Under the pieces are notes generated by a model. It was not told where the DNA came from, did no database searches, and saw nothing but the letters and a program-made list of their open reading frames with translations. Shown here one piece after another: positions 41,668 through 50,435 of a stretch of DNA of 64,000 nucleotides. Each line of letters begins with the position of its first letter. The first letter of the stretch is position 1. The stretch comes from Leptolyngbyaceae cyanobacterium (GTDB lineage Bacteria > Cyanobacteriota > Cyanobacteriia > Cyanobacteriales > Aerosakkonemataceae). A program made the translations under genes and the position numbers. The DNA lies in contig DATNQN010000147.1 in the NCBI GenBank assembly GCA_036703985.1, positions 54,544 through 118,543 of the forward strand. Reading direction: 5' to 3'.

Positions 41668-42876
41668 TCACACGAATACGTGAATAAACTCATACATCAA
41701 ATCAATTCTTCCTTTCCGCAAAACCGCTGGATCTAATCTTTCCGTAGTATTGCAAGTCATCAATACCACTAACTTTTGTTGCTGCTGAATTCCCCCTTCA
41801 TCAATTATACTTTGATACAAAGTTCCATCCAGCAAACTGAGAATATGCTCCGTCTTATTATTACCTTGAGCAGCTAAACTAGCTCTATCTTGAGCCAAAT
41901 TATCCGCTTCGTTAATAATCAAACAAATCCTCTCCAAATAACTCGGCGGTACGAAATTTTCCACTGCATCGTGATCGAGAATAAAAATCACGTATCCTAA
42001 AGGCATCAGAATTTCTTTTGCCACAGCTTGCGTCCAAGCAGTTTTACCCGTACCCGGTTCTCCGTGTACCAATACAGCTAACTGATCCTGGTCGAGAATT
42101 GCCTGCTGTACCTTATCAGTAAAACTTTGGATATCAGCAGGAAAACTACGAATGGGAAACTGACTGTGAATTTGCCCTACCCGACTTTTATATCCACTTA
42201 GCATTACCGCCAAATTATAAGTTGCCTTATTAATCAGCGGTGCTAAATTATTAGCCATCAAACTGTAATATCTTTTTCCTTTTTCATAACTTTCAATTTG
42301 CAACCAAACGTTATGCCCAGACCAATAAGCGTAGATAGTACCCAGCGTTTCTAAGCGTTCCCAATTCACAAACCGCGTAACCGGATAATAATAATAACGC
42401 TCCATAAAATACTGGGTAATTATATCCGGACGACCCAATATTTCTAGTATTTTCAAAACCGTAATTTCCTGAAGCCGATTGAGAACGTAATCAATCGGAA
42501 TACTATTGCGGCTAACAGGTTGAACGATAGGCGTTTCCGTATTTAAAACATCTTTACTCCGATAATTGGGTGACAGCGGTTCCGGAGTGATGTAACTCCA
42601 AAATTCATCTATTTGATATCTAGTATTATCGGAAAACAAATTGAAAAAATTTGCAAACCAAGTATATTCATTGCGTCCCACAGCATCGGCAAGACCGCTA
42701 GCAACATTCAGAGCTTTTCGAGCTAGTTCCCAAGTATCATTAGTTAAAAGATGCCATAAAAAATCTCCATCAAGCTGACGGGCTAAAGGACGCCACCCCG
42801 CTCCCAGTAACCCTTTTGCTTGCGGATTTTTGTTAATCCGAGAGTTATCATCATTGTCAAAATATTCTGATGCCAT
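41668..42876 (-). CDS. AAA+ ATPase of the Ro60 island
   Basis: A 402-residue protein. The C-terminal third is an AAA+ module: Walker A HGEPGTGKTAWTQ near residue 272, Walker B ICLIINEADNL near 322 and sensor-type MTCNTTERLDP near 376, then RKGRIDLMYEF with a candidate arginine finger. The first 250 residues have no recognised domain. Such ATPases remodel partner proteins or RNPs. It is followed by the unknown protein and the ThiF-like protein, suggesting a functional trio. Confidence 0.8.
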   Translation of the reverse strand: MASEYFDNDDNSRINKNPQAKGLLGAGWRPLARQLDGDFLWHLLTNDTWELARKALNVASGLADAVGRNEYTWFANFFNLFSDNTRYQIDEFWSYITPEPLSPNYRSKDVLNTETPIVQPVSRNSIPIDYVLNRLQEITVLKILEILGRPDIITQYFMERYYYYPVTRFVNWERLETLGTIYAYWSGHNVWLQIESYEKGKRYYSLMANNLAPLINKATYNLAVMLSGYKSRVGQIHSQFPIRSFPADIQSFTDKVQQAILDQDQLAVLVHGEPGTGKTAWTQAVAKEILMPLGYVIFILDHDAVENFVPPSYLERICLIINEADNLAQDRASLAAQGNNKTEHILSLLDGTLYQSIIDEGGIQQQQKLVVLMTCNTTERLDPAVLRKGRIDLMYEFIHVFV

Positions 42877-43133
42877 AAATTAAATCGATCGATGCTGCAA
42901 TGGCTGTTGAAAATTGAGCGTTTTTTGATGTGAATGATATTTGCCAATTTCTTATACTTTATTCATTTTGATTTAATAACCTCTTGGAAAGTGTCAGCCG
43001 TTTTTTCTTATTCTGATTATGTCTCAGTATTTTATGTTCGAGTGAATTGTAACAAATATTTTCGCCAACGGTGAACTGAAATATAATTACAGGTAACTGC
43101 ACTTTCCATACTAACCTATTCTATGGAAATAAA

Positions 43134-43679
43134 TTAAATTTGCTTGAGATACTGAGGTGGAATATTATCCACTAGCCAAACCCCATTATCCGAACGGTAA
43201 AATAAGTAACCATTCTCGTGCATAGCAGCAGCATCAACAGCGAAAACTACTGGTTTACCATGTCGTTGACCGACGCTTTTTGCTGTAGCAATCTCTGTCG
43301 ATAAATGAACGTGATGACGTGACATTTTGTTAAGCCCAGAGCGAAGAATTGATTCCACTGCACCTTGACCTGTACCGTGATATAGCACGTCGGGAGGAAT
43401 TTGTGGTTCTAGCTGCAAATCGACGGTGATACTATGTCCTTGATTTGCCCGAATTTTCGTACCACTGGCATCAAAAGAAAAGCGTTTTTTGCTATTTTTC
43501 TCAACTACTTCATTTAACTCTACGCGAGAAATGGTAACTTTGTGTTTGGCACAAGCTGCCAGCAATTCATCTACTGAAACCCAACCTCCTTCCTCTAATT
43601 TTAAACCAATTTCTTCAGGAGTATGACGCAGATATTTACTTAAATATTTGCTAATTTTTACTAGGCGAGCATCGTTCAT
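43134..43679 (-). CDS. kptA: RNA 2'-phosphotransferase KptA/Tpt1
   Basis: A 181-residue Tpt1/KptA enzyme, which uses NAD+ to remove an internal 2'-phosphate from RNA, the last step of fungal-type tRNA splicing. Family residues are visible: KISKYLSKYLRH (Arg, His), IRANQGHS (Arg, His), YHGTG, and SRHHVHLS. I start at the ATG at 43679. In bacteria its RNA substrate is unknown. Here it lies in a run containing a Ro60 protein and many tRNA-like RNAs, which suggests it acts on damaged or religated tRNA-like RNA. Confidence 0.9.
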   Translation of the reverse strand: MNDARLVKISKYLSKYLRHTPEEIGLKLEEGGWVSVDELLAACAKHKVTISRVELNEVVEKNSKKRFSFDASGTKIRANQGHSITVDLQLEPQIPPDVLYHGTGQGAVESILRSGLNKMSRHHVHLSTEIATAKSVGQRHGKPVVFAVDAAAMHENGYLFYRSDNGVWLVDNIPPQYLKQI

Positions 43680-43699
43680 AATTATCCTTAATTTTAATT

Positions 43700-44251
43700 T
43701 TACTCTGGCCAATCATTTTCCAGGTATCGCTTGACCAATCCGGCGTGGGATAAAGGTCTAGATAAGTCGTCCAAGTCACAGTTAGTTTCATAGTCTAACA
43801 AAATAACCGTTTTATTAGCACTTAAATTTTTTAATTCGTTGAGTAGATTTTGCAGACGATTTTCTAGCACCCATTTATATGATGGCAGATAGATAGCACG
43901 ACGGGCTTCTAAATATGACAGTAACTCATTTCCAGTTAATCCGGCTCGATGACCTAGCACTTTTCCATAAGTTTTTTGAGTTCGTTTGATGCCTTTCATG
44001 TTACTTATGGTTAGCTTTTTAGGCTCAACGTCTGCGGATTCAAACACTTTTAAACCTTGCCAAATACCTTCCACTGTCATGCTAAAGCAACCGGGAGAAA
44101 AAGGAACGGGGATTTCACCATGAGGATAAAAAGGACTAAAGCGAACCCAAGGTTGAGAACCGCGAGATGTCACGTCGATAATCGCTGCGTCGCCATAAGC
44201 TTTTCTTAAATTATCGATCGAATTACGGCGATTTTTGACAACCAGCGGCAT
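43700..44251 (-). CDS. NADAR-like protein
   Basis: About 183 residues. The segment RFSPFYPHGEIPVPFSPGCFSMTVEGIWQGLKVF resembles the NADAR signature (LSNFYP...S.EHAYQA.K), with Trp and Gln in TVEGIWQGLK, followed by a Lys/Arg-rich MKGIKRTQKTYGKVLGHRAG. NADAR proteins act on ADP-ribosylated nucleobases or NAD-derived metabolites, which would fit next to NAD-using KptA (20 bases downstream). The similarity is distant, so I am not sure. I start at the ATG at 44251, because the longer frame (from 44329) reads through the 3' stem of RNA element Y0. Confidence 0.55.
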   Translation of the reverse strand: MPLVVKNRRNSIDNLRKAYGDAAIIDVTSRGSQPWVRFSPFYPHGEIPVPFSPGCFSMTVEGIWQGLKVFESADVEPKKLTISNMKGIKRTQKTYGKVLGHRAGLTGNELLSYLEARRAIYLPSYKWVLENRLQNLLNELKNLSANKTVILLDYETNCDLDDLSRPLSHAGLVKRYLENDWPE

Positions 44252-44333
44252 AGTTAATGTGGCTAATTGGCCATGATTAAATACTTCCGTGCAAGTCTCT
44301 AGAGCAAAACGGTTACCTTCAGAAACCATTCCC

Positions 44334-44389
44334 CTGGTGAGTCATTACACACTCTTTAAAGGATGGCTACTTCCAAGCCTACCTTCCAG
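44334..44389 (-). other. 23S GTPase-associated centre mimic (helices 42-44)
   Basis: Read on the minus strand, a 56-base block closed by CUGG / CCAG contains GGUAGGCUUGGAAGUAGCC, then AUCCUUUAAAGAG, then UGUGUAAUGACUCACCAG. This corresponds in order and spacing to E. coli 23S rRNA about 1051-1108 (GGCUUAGAAGCAGCC, AUCAUUUAAAGAAAG, CGUAAUAGCUCACUGG), the L11/thiostrepton site. The UUUAAAGA bridge and GUAAU loop are retained. Confidence 0.85.
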
Positions 44390-44471
44390 TTTCTTAGCGA
44401 TTTCCTCAATGCTAAACACGGCAGTGTAAGCTACGCAACCGCTGCACTGCTCAAAGGCAATGCCACTATTA

Positions 44472-44487
44472 CCGTTCCTCTCGTACT
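44472..44487 (-). other. 23S sarcin-ricin loop mimic
   Basis: On the minus strand: AGUACGAGAGGAACGG. The first 12 bases are identical to the universally conserved sarcin-ricin loop of 23S rRNA (AGUACGAGAGGA), including the GAGA tetraloop attacked by ribotoxins and the bulged G. Confidence 0.88.
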
Positions 44488-44573
44488 GAAGTATGTATGC
44501 TCCAGCAATTAGGTCACGGAAGTATTTGTTTTATATTGTACTACACTTTCCTAAAAAGTGATTCTCGCCGTTT

Positions 44574-44630
44574 GTAGTGAGGACTTTAGTCCTCATTTAA
44601 CTAGGGAAAAAGGACTAAAGTCCTTACTAC
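44574..44630. repeat. inverted repeat invading a gene end
   Basis: A 19-base inverted repeat (GTAGTGAGGACTTTAGTCC / GGACTAAAGTCCTTACTAC) with a 19-base spacer. It covers the last dozen codons and the stop of the GATase-like gene (stop at 44593). Looks like a dispersed cyanobacterial element that now supplies the protein's C-terminus. Confidence 0.65.
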
Positions 44631-45456
44631 GAACTTTGATTGCACGCACGCACAACTGAGCAATTAATTCAGTTGATGTTGCGGCTGTTTGGATTTGAGC
44701 GAAGTTGAGAGAATTGGGCTGAATTCCGGTTTGATGCAATACTTTTTCAATTCCTTCATCGCTCAACTTCATGCCAGCTTTCAAAAAGTCAGTACATGGC
44801 CCTTGGTGGCGTGCTGTCGGGGTGCGACTGCGCTTGCACCAAAAGTGACTGATTACGTGGAAAACATGGCCTTTTCCCCAATCAAAACTAACAGCAACTA
44901 TGGGAGCATTGTAGCGTGTTAATAAATCATGACTGGCTGCTTCAATTCGTACTTTTTCAAAGTTAAGAATTTCAATCGGATGACTGCTAGATTCTAGCCA
45001 CCATTGGGGGTCTGCACCTAGTACGACTACTTCCGACCATAAACTATTTAAACTAGCTTCTACGGAAATTACTTCATCTCCGGTTGTTCGCTGATTCCAA
45101 GCCACTGTGTTAGGAAATGCTTTGGCAATGAAATGACCGAGCGCCCAGTCGGAAGATACCAACCATTTGCCAGCTTCAACTTGTTTTCTAAGTTCGTTAA
45201 TTAACTCTTGGTTATAGGAGTTAGAACAGTTGACGAAAATAATTTGCGATGTCAGCTTCTTGGCGTCTGGATTGAGTTCAAATGGTACATTTAAACATTG
45301 CAGTATATCTTCAACTCGGTCATAGCTGCCGGAATAAACTGCTACTTCTCCTTTACCAATGCGGTTAATTACTGCCAAATAATCGGGATGTTGTTCGGCA
45401 AATCGCTGACGCACGGCAAGGGCAGCAACTTTGTATGCTGTTTGCATATCGTTCAT
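44593..45456 (-). CDS. class I GATase-fold protein
   Basis: A 287-residue protein with a GATase/ThuA-like flavodoxin-type core: EVAVYSGSYDRVEDILQCLNVPFELN, IIFVNCSN, LRKQVEAGKWLVSSDWALGHFI, and a terminal PIVAVSFDWGKGHVFHVISHFW. A Cys in the nucleophile-elbow position (FVNCSN) is notable but the usual GATase triad is not clear. Its last residues are encoded by an inserted repeat. A truncated paralogue of its N-terminus lies at 46421-46561. Function unknown. Confidence 0.6.
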   Translation of the reverse strand: MNDMQTAYKVAALAVRQRFAEQHPDYLAVINRIGKGEVAVYSGSYDRVEDILQCLNVPFELNPDAKKLTSQIIFVNCSNSYNQELINELRKQVEAGKWLVSSDWALGHFIAKAFPNTVAWNQRTTGDEVISVEASLNSLWSEVVVLGADPQWWLESSSHPIEILNFEKVRIEAASHDLLTRYNAPIVAVSFDWGKGHVFHVISHFWCKRSRTPTARHQGPCTDFLKAGMKLSDEGIEKVLHQTGIQPNSLNFAQIQTAATSTELIAQLCVRAIKVRSKDFSPFSLVK

Positions 45457-46283
45457 GGTTTTACCTCTAGCGAATCTTGTAATGTTTTGATGATTTCCCG
45501 TGCGTAATTAACGGTACGGGCTACATTTTTGGCGTTTTCAAGTGTGAGGGCGTAATCACCAGCGTGGGTAACTGCATGACGTAAGTTTTCCACTTCTCGC
45601 AGTTTTTTTCTGGCAGCATTTTTGTTAGGAAAAGCACCGAGATGGAGGGCAGCATCCCGTTTGTCGCAAAATTCGGTAACGCTGACTTTATCCATTGCCA
45701 TATCATCGCTTGACCAACTAATCCATCGCTGTTCAATCAAACTGGCACGAGTTTCAGAAAGACTTGCTAACCATTGGTTTTCTGGATATTTCTGTCTCAA
45801 CCATTCAGCTAATAGCAATTCGACGCAAGTAATTAGCGCGAATAGAACGGGACGAACGGCAAATTTTTGCAAGTCGCTAAGGGTAGCCATTCCCACGATA
45901 CGCTTGCCATGTAGAATTAAGCGGTAAGGATGATGATCTGCATCTTCAATAAATGAAAGAAGACTAGCGTTAGCAGAAATGAGAATAGATTCATCAATTG
46001 CTTGCATTACTTCGCCTACAGTAATACTGCTTAATTGTTCTGGGTTGATTGCAGTATTAAGGCGATGAAAAATTCCTACAATGTTTTCGCGATCGCAAAC
46101 TGGAATATAATCAAAATTTTGCAATCCCGGATTAGCTAAAACTTCCTCCACAGTTTGATTTATCTGACATACTTTTAAGTCAAATGTGGCGATAAGAGCA
46201 ACGTGCATACCTGCCTCTAAAGCAGCAAGTGCTTGATTAAAACCTCCGTTTAAAGGGAAACTAGCCCACTGTTCTTCTTTCAT
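45453..46283 (-). CDS. CBS-domain protein with C-terminal HEPN-like domain
   Basis: About 276 residues. Residues about 10-160 hold a CBS pair (QTVEEVLANPGLQNFDYIPVCDRENIVGIFHRL and ISANASLLSFIEDADHHPYRLILHGKRIVGMATLSDL). The C-terminal part is all-helical and ends with a HEPN-type RX4H motif in NLRHAVTHAGDY, the catalytic motif of many RNase toxins and of tRNA anticodon nucleases. I chose the ATG at 46283 because GGGGAG precedes it. It overlaps the next gene by four bases. CBS domains sense adenine nucleotides, so this could be a ligand-gated RNase; activity is inferred. Confidence 0.65.
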   Translation of the reverse strand: MKEEQWASFPLNGGFNQALAALEAGMHVALIATFDLKVCQINQTVEEVLANPGLQNFDYIPVCDRENIVGIFHRLNTAINPEQLSSITVGEVMQAIDESILISANASLLSFIEDADHHPYRLILHGKRIVGMATLSDLQKFAVRPVLFALITCVELLLAEWLRQKYPENQWLASLSETRASLIEQRWISWSSDDMAMDKVSVTEFCDKRDAALHLGAFPNKNAARKKLREVENLRHAVTHAGDYALTLENAKNVARTVNYAREIIKTLQDSLEVKP

Positions 46284-46420
46284 CTCTCCCCACCTTTTAA
46301 TTTGCAATATTTGCGATTGCCCTAACTGTCATTTAGTTGTAATAACGCAATTTGCTAGTTCCCTTAAAGTTTAACTTAGAGTGGCTGATGGAAGTTTCAA
46401 CTTAAATACGATCGAGCACT

Positions 46421-46561
46421 CTATAAATTGCGTTGATTTTTTTCAGATGTTTTTTTTAAAGTTCTAAAGACAATAGAGGCTTTGTTAATAATATATTTCT
46501 CAGTTAATTGTTGCTGTACTTCTAGCGCGATCGCTTTATAAACAGCCTGCATATCACTCAT
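46421..46561 (-). pseudogene. truncated paralogue of the GATase-fold gene
   Basis: About 46 residues starting MSDMQAVYKAIALEVQQQLTEKY, closely matching the N-terminus of the 44593-45456 protein (MNDMQTAYKVAALAVRQRFAEQH), then diverging and ending early. Either a remnant of a duplicated gene or a small independent peptide. Confidence 0.5.
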
Positions 46562-46664
46562 AACACCACCTTTGGTTACGTATGGTAAGGGCGGGTTTTG
46601 TTGCGAAGTTGTCTGTTGTATAAACCCGCGCCTACAATCAGATAACCCATACAATTCATTATGA

Positions 46665-47069
46665 TTAGCAACTTGTATTAGTAATGCTTTTTGGTAAGTT
46701 AGTTTTTGGGTCTATCTCGCCCTGAAATTTTTCGCCATAATAAGCTGCTTCAATTGTAATTTTTCCCAGGATGTGACGGTTAAATTCGGTTAGTTCTTCG
46801 GCTGGTATCCATAATTCTTGATGAATGCTGCTACCAACAACGCGAACATCAAACTTTTTTATGTAGTTATCTTTAACTGCAAATTTAGTCACGAATCCAG
46901 CGAAATTATTAGTTTTCGTATTCCAGTTTAGTGCAATTTGTTGGGCATATTCAAAGTTAAGTACTGGATAAAAAATCGGTTGTTCGGGAAGTCGAGGGGG
47001 AAATTTTTTAAAGTCGGATTGAGCAATTAGTTCGAGTTCTTTTAATCCGACAGGACGATAGAGTATCAT
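46665..47069 (-). CDS. conserved small protein of the 'ADP-ribosylation/crystallin J1' annotation group
   Basis: A 134-residue protein from the ATG at 47069. Its motifs are MILYRPVGLKELELIAQSDFKKFPPRLPEQPIFYPVLNFEYAQQIALNWN and later GFVTKFAV and SSIHQELWIPAEELTEFNRHILGKI. This pattern belongs to a widespread small family often auto-annotated as 'ADP-ribosylation/crystallin J1', although it is not a typical ADP-ribosylglycohydrolase. Function unknown. Confidence 0.7.
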   Translation of the reverse strand: MILYRPVGLKELELIAQSDFKKFPPRLPEQPIFYPVLNFEYAQQIALNWNTKTNNFAGFVTKFAVKDNYIKKFDVRVVGSSIHQELWIPAEELTEFNRHILGKITIEAAYYGEKFQGEIDPKTNLPKSITNTSC

Positions 47070-47109
47070 TTTTTTGTTAGGGGTGGGTATTACCCACCAT
47101 ACAATTTTA

Positions 47110-47337
47110 TTAAGATGTTGGGATGACAAGCAAAGTGATATTTTTGATGCCAATTACGAGAATAGGTTCACCGGGTAAAAGCTGAATTTCTTTATCTGGT
47201 TGATAAAGTTCAGCAAACCAATAACTACCCATTGCTTTCACCCGACCGCGTGCCCCTGATGTAATTGGTTTTTCGACAGTTCCGCGTTTGGGTTCTGGCA
47301 ACATTGTAACTAGGGGTTCAGTCATAAATAAGCTCAT
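47110..47337 (-). CDS. stand-alone NfeD-type OB-fold domain
   Basis: A 75-residue protein preceded by AAGGAGG seven bases before the ATG at 47337. The core GARGRVKAMGSYWFAELYQPDKEIQLLPGEPILVIGIKNITLLV is a beta-barrel of the NfeD C-terminal type (G.A...L.P.G.V.V....E.....G..V.V.....L.V). Full NfeD proteins partner band-7/flotillin proteins in membrane microdomains; here no membrane segment remains. Confidence 0.6.
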   Translation of the reverse strand: MSLFMTEPLVTMLPEPKRGTVEKPITSGARGRVKAMGSYWFAELYQPDKEIQLLPGEPILVIGIKNITLLVIPTS

Positions 47338-47403
47338 TAGCTGACCTCCTTATGAAGTTACAAAATTGCGATCGCGGTTGCTTTCACAACTCTCGATCGT
47401 GCT

Positions 47404-47763
47404 TTATGTCACGGCAAAATCGGTAATTTTTCTAAATTCAGGCGATCGAAAACCCAGTACGATATGTTCCTTGGGAACACCCGCTTCTACAAGCTGATTA
47501 GCGACTCCTTCCTCTGTTCCATCGCGCTGAACCCATATTTTGCCATCAATAATGTCAATGTGAATTAAACAACCATGAACTCGGCGAGTTGTGTTAGGGA
47601 AATCCCCCCCAACCTTTTCTCGTCCCAGAATCATCAATAGATATCGGTCTTGTTCGCGATCGAAAACGGTTTCAAATTGAATATCGCCAAAAGCATAAGG
47701 AACTTTTGCGTGACCGATGATAATTTCTTCAATCAATCTGCGATAGGTTTGTTTGGTATCCAT
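47404..47763 (-). CDS. xisI: XisI-family protein
   Basis: A 119-residue XisI protein (fdxN element excision controlling factor family): YRRLIEEIIIGHAKVPYAFGDIQFETVFDREQDRYLLMILG...RVHGCLIHIDIIDGKIWVQRDGTEEGVANQLVEAGVPKEHIVLGF. XisH and XisI are needed for fdxN-element excision in Anabaena but are widespread outside such elements, where their role is unknown. Overlaps the end of xisH by 31 bases. Confidence 0.88.
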   Translation of the reverse strand: MDTKQTYRRLIEEIIIGHAKVPYAFGDIQFETVFDREQDRYLLMILGREKVGGDFPNTTRRVHGCLIHIDIIDGKIWVQRDGTEEGVANQLVEAGVPKEHIVLGFRSPEFRKITDFAVT

Positions 47764-48167
47764 CTAAGAATAACCTCCGTTTGTGGATCGAAAACAATAA
47801 GGGGTATCTGATAATCTTCAATTATCATCCGACCAACTGGTTCTTCAAAAATTTCTGTAAATACTTCATCGTGAATGGCAATATAGAGTGTTCTACCTTT
47901 TTCAGTTCGTGCTAACACAGAACGATATAAAAAATATTGCCCCACAGCATTTTCAAGGTCGTTGATTTCAGATGCACCGCTGAAACTTTTAATCTCTATT
48001 GCGATTTCACACCCGGCTTTTTCTGCTGTTAATAATTGTTCAGCACCTAAGTCAATATAAATATCTTTGTTACCCCACTTTAATCGCAAAGGATCGTGAG
48101 TGATTGTCCATCCATCTGTCGTCAATGCGTTCTTAAAATTCTGATGATATTTGTCGCGTGCTGGCAC
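47733..48167 (-). CDS. xisH: XisH-family protein
   Basis: A 144-residue XisH protein with the usual opening PARDKYHQNFKNALTTDGWTITHDPL and core LGAEQLLTAEKAGCEIAIEIKSFSGASEINDLENAVGQYFLYRSVL, which has a PD-(D/E)XK-like acid/Lys pattern (E.K). I use the GTG at 48167, where family members begin, rather than the longer frame. Partner of XisI. Confidence 0.87.
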   Translation of the reverse strand: MPARDKYHQNFKNALTTDGWTITHDPLRLKWGNKDIYIDLGAEQLLTAEKAGCEIAIEIKSFSGASEINDLENAVGQYFLYRSVLARTEKGRTLYIAIHDEVFTEIFEEPVGRMIIEDYQIPLIVFDPQTEVILRWIPNKPIAD

Positions 48168-48285
48168 TTTGGTTAATGTTTTGCTACAGATACCTATATT
48201 TATTTTTAATTTTAAATTGAAATAGGTAAACTGCACTCTATCCGATCGCAAAAATCAGTAAGGTGGGCAATGCCCACCCTACTAG

Positions 48286-49731
<1,446 letters not shown>

Positions 49732-49785
49732 CTATAAATTGATGATTGTTCAGGAGGCAGTTGTCGCACGCAAAAAGAGTGAAAA

Positions 49786-49868
49786 TCACCGCGCAAGTCG
49801 AAAAAGCTTTTTTGCATTTACTCGCTTATAGGTCAAGTATGTAGGCTTTACCAGTTGGGGCGCGGCGA
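49786..49868 (-). ncRNA. Y RNA-like element Y1, minimal hairpin cargo
   Basis: An 83-base element closed by a 9-bp stem (TCACCGCGC / GCGCGGCGA, one G-U on the minus strand). It has the array motifs CCCAAC, AAAGC and CUACAUAC (5') and GCUUU...GACUUG (3'). The cargo is only a hairpin ACUUG-ACCUAUAAG-CGAGU extended by CAU / AUG, resembling an anticodon stem-loop. It lies 67 bases upstream of the Ro60 start codon. Confidence 0.75.
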
Positions 49869-49928
49869 CAACCGCCATTATAAACTATTTGAGAGAAATT
49901 TTTACGATCGGAAAGGTTTTAATAACCT

Positions 49929-49973
49929 ATCTGTATTCATCTGTGTTCATCTGTGGATATCTGTGGTAAAAAA
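49929..49973. repeat. TCTGTG-rich dispersed repeat, copy 1
   Basis: Contains ATCTGTGTTCATCTGTGG and ATATCTGTGGTAAAAAATC. A second, nearly identical copy is at 54549-54603. Short dispersed intergenic repeats of this kind are common in cyanobacteria; here they lie inside and just right of the island. Confidence 0.7.
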
Positions 49974-49983
49974 TCCTTGAAAA

Positions 49984-50427
49984 CTACTTCACGAGAGACA
50001 TCATATCTGGTTCAACCCAGTTTGTACGAGCTTCCCAAGACATCAGGCGATCGCAACTGTAATATTCAAACGGTAGATGCTTGTTATCGTAAATTTGGAT
50101 CAGTTTATTAGCCAAATCAACAATCGATCGATTAGCACGTTCATTAGCTAGAAAATTGCTGACGATCCGAATCCAAAATAACGTAATCGTTTCGTGATAA
50201 CCGCTATTTGGTGTTGTTTGAATACCAAGGGCAGCATTATATCGCTGAATACCAACCCGAATGCAATGTGTTGCTTCTAGTTCCGAGTAATGAAACAGAT
50301 ACCAAAGCGCAACAGTTAAATGTGCTGGATGATTCCATTCACTCCTAGTTAACCTACATTCCTTAAAAGCGCGAATGAGATTATCTATTTGAGCCAGCGT
50401 TTTATAAGTAGCCGTTTTCTCGTTCAT
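49984..50427 (-). CDS. conserved hypothetical protein of the Ro60 island
   Basis: A 147-residue helical protein with a conserved-looking WNHPAHLTVALWYLFHYSE motif near residue 31 and ATHCIRVGIQRYNAALGIQTTPNSGYHETITLFWIRIV. The repeated His/Glu pattern (H..HL, YHET) could bind a metal. Family not recognised by name. It follows the L7/L12-like gene by eight bases. Confidence 0.65.
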   Translation of the reverse strand: MNEKTATYKTLAQIDNLIRAFKECRLTRSEWNHPAHLTVALWYLFHYSELEATHCIRVGIQRYNAALGIQTTPNSGYHETITLFWIRIVSNFLANERANRSIVDLANKLIQIYDNKHLPFEYYSCDRLMSWEARTNWVEPDMMSLVK

Positions 50428-50435
50428 AGTGAGAA

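Larger units (their letters stand above)
44281..44525 (-). ncRNA. Y RNA-like element Y0 carrying 23S GTPase-centre and sarcin-ricin loop mimics
   Basis: A 245-base RNA element closed by a perfect 11-bp stem (ATACTTCCGTG / CACGGAAGTAT). It has the array motifs: on the minus strand GGAGC then AUACAUAC on the 5' side, GCUCU...GACUUG on the 3' side. The cargo holds two separate 23S rRNA pieces: the sarcin-ricin loop (44472-44487) and the GTPase-associated centre (44334-44389), the two rRNA sites contacted by EF-Tu, EF-G, L11 and L7/L12. Between them are two extra hairpins (GCAGUG / CACUGC and UUAGC / GCUAA). Strand is set by the rRNA-like sequence. Confidence 0.85.

Noticed and set aside
44252..44329. 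N-terminal extension of the NADAR-like protein to 44329
   Set aside because: The added residues are encoded by the 3' stem and RACUUG motif of element Y0, so they are unlikely to be protein sequence. The ATG at 44251 lies just after the element.
48256..48280. Small inverted repeat AGGTGGGCAATGCCCACCCT between xisH and Ro60
   Set aside because: It is probably a trivial intergenic palindrome; a similar one (GGTGGGTATTACCCACC) is at 47082-47098. There is no T-run and no scaffold motif, so I do not count it as an RNA element.
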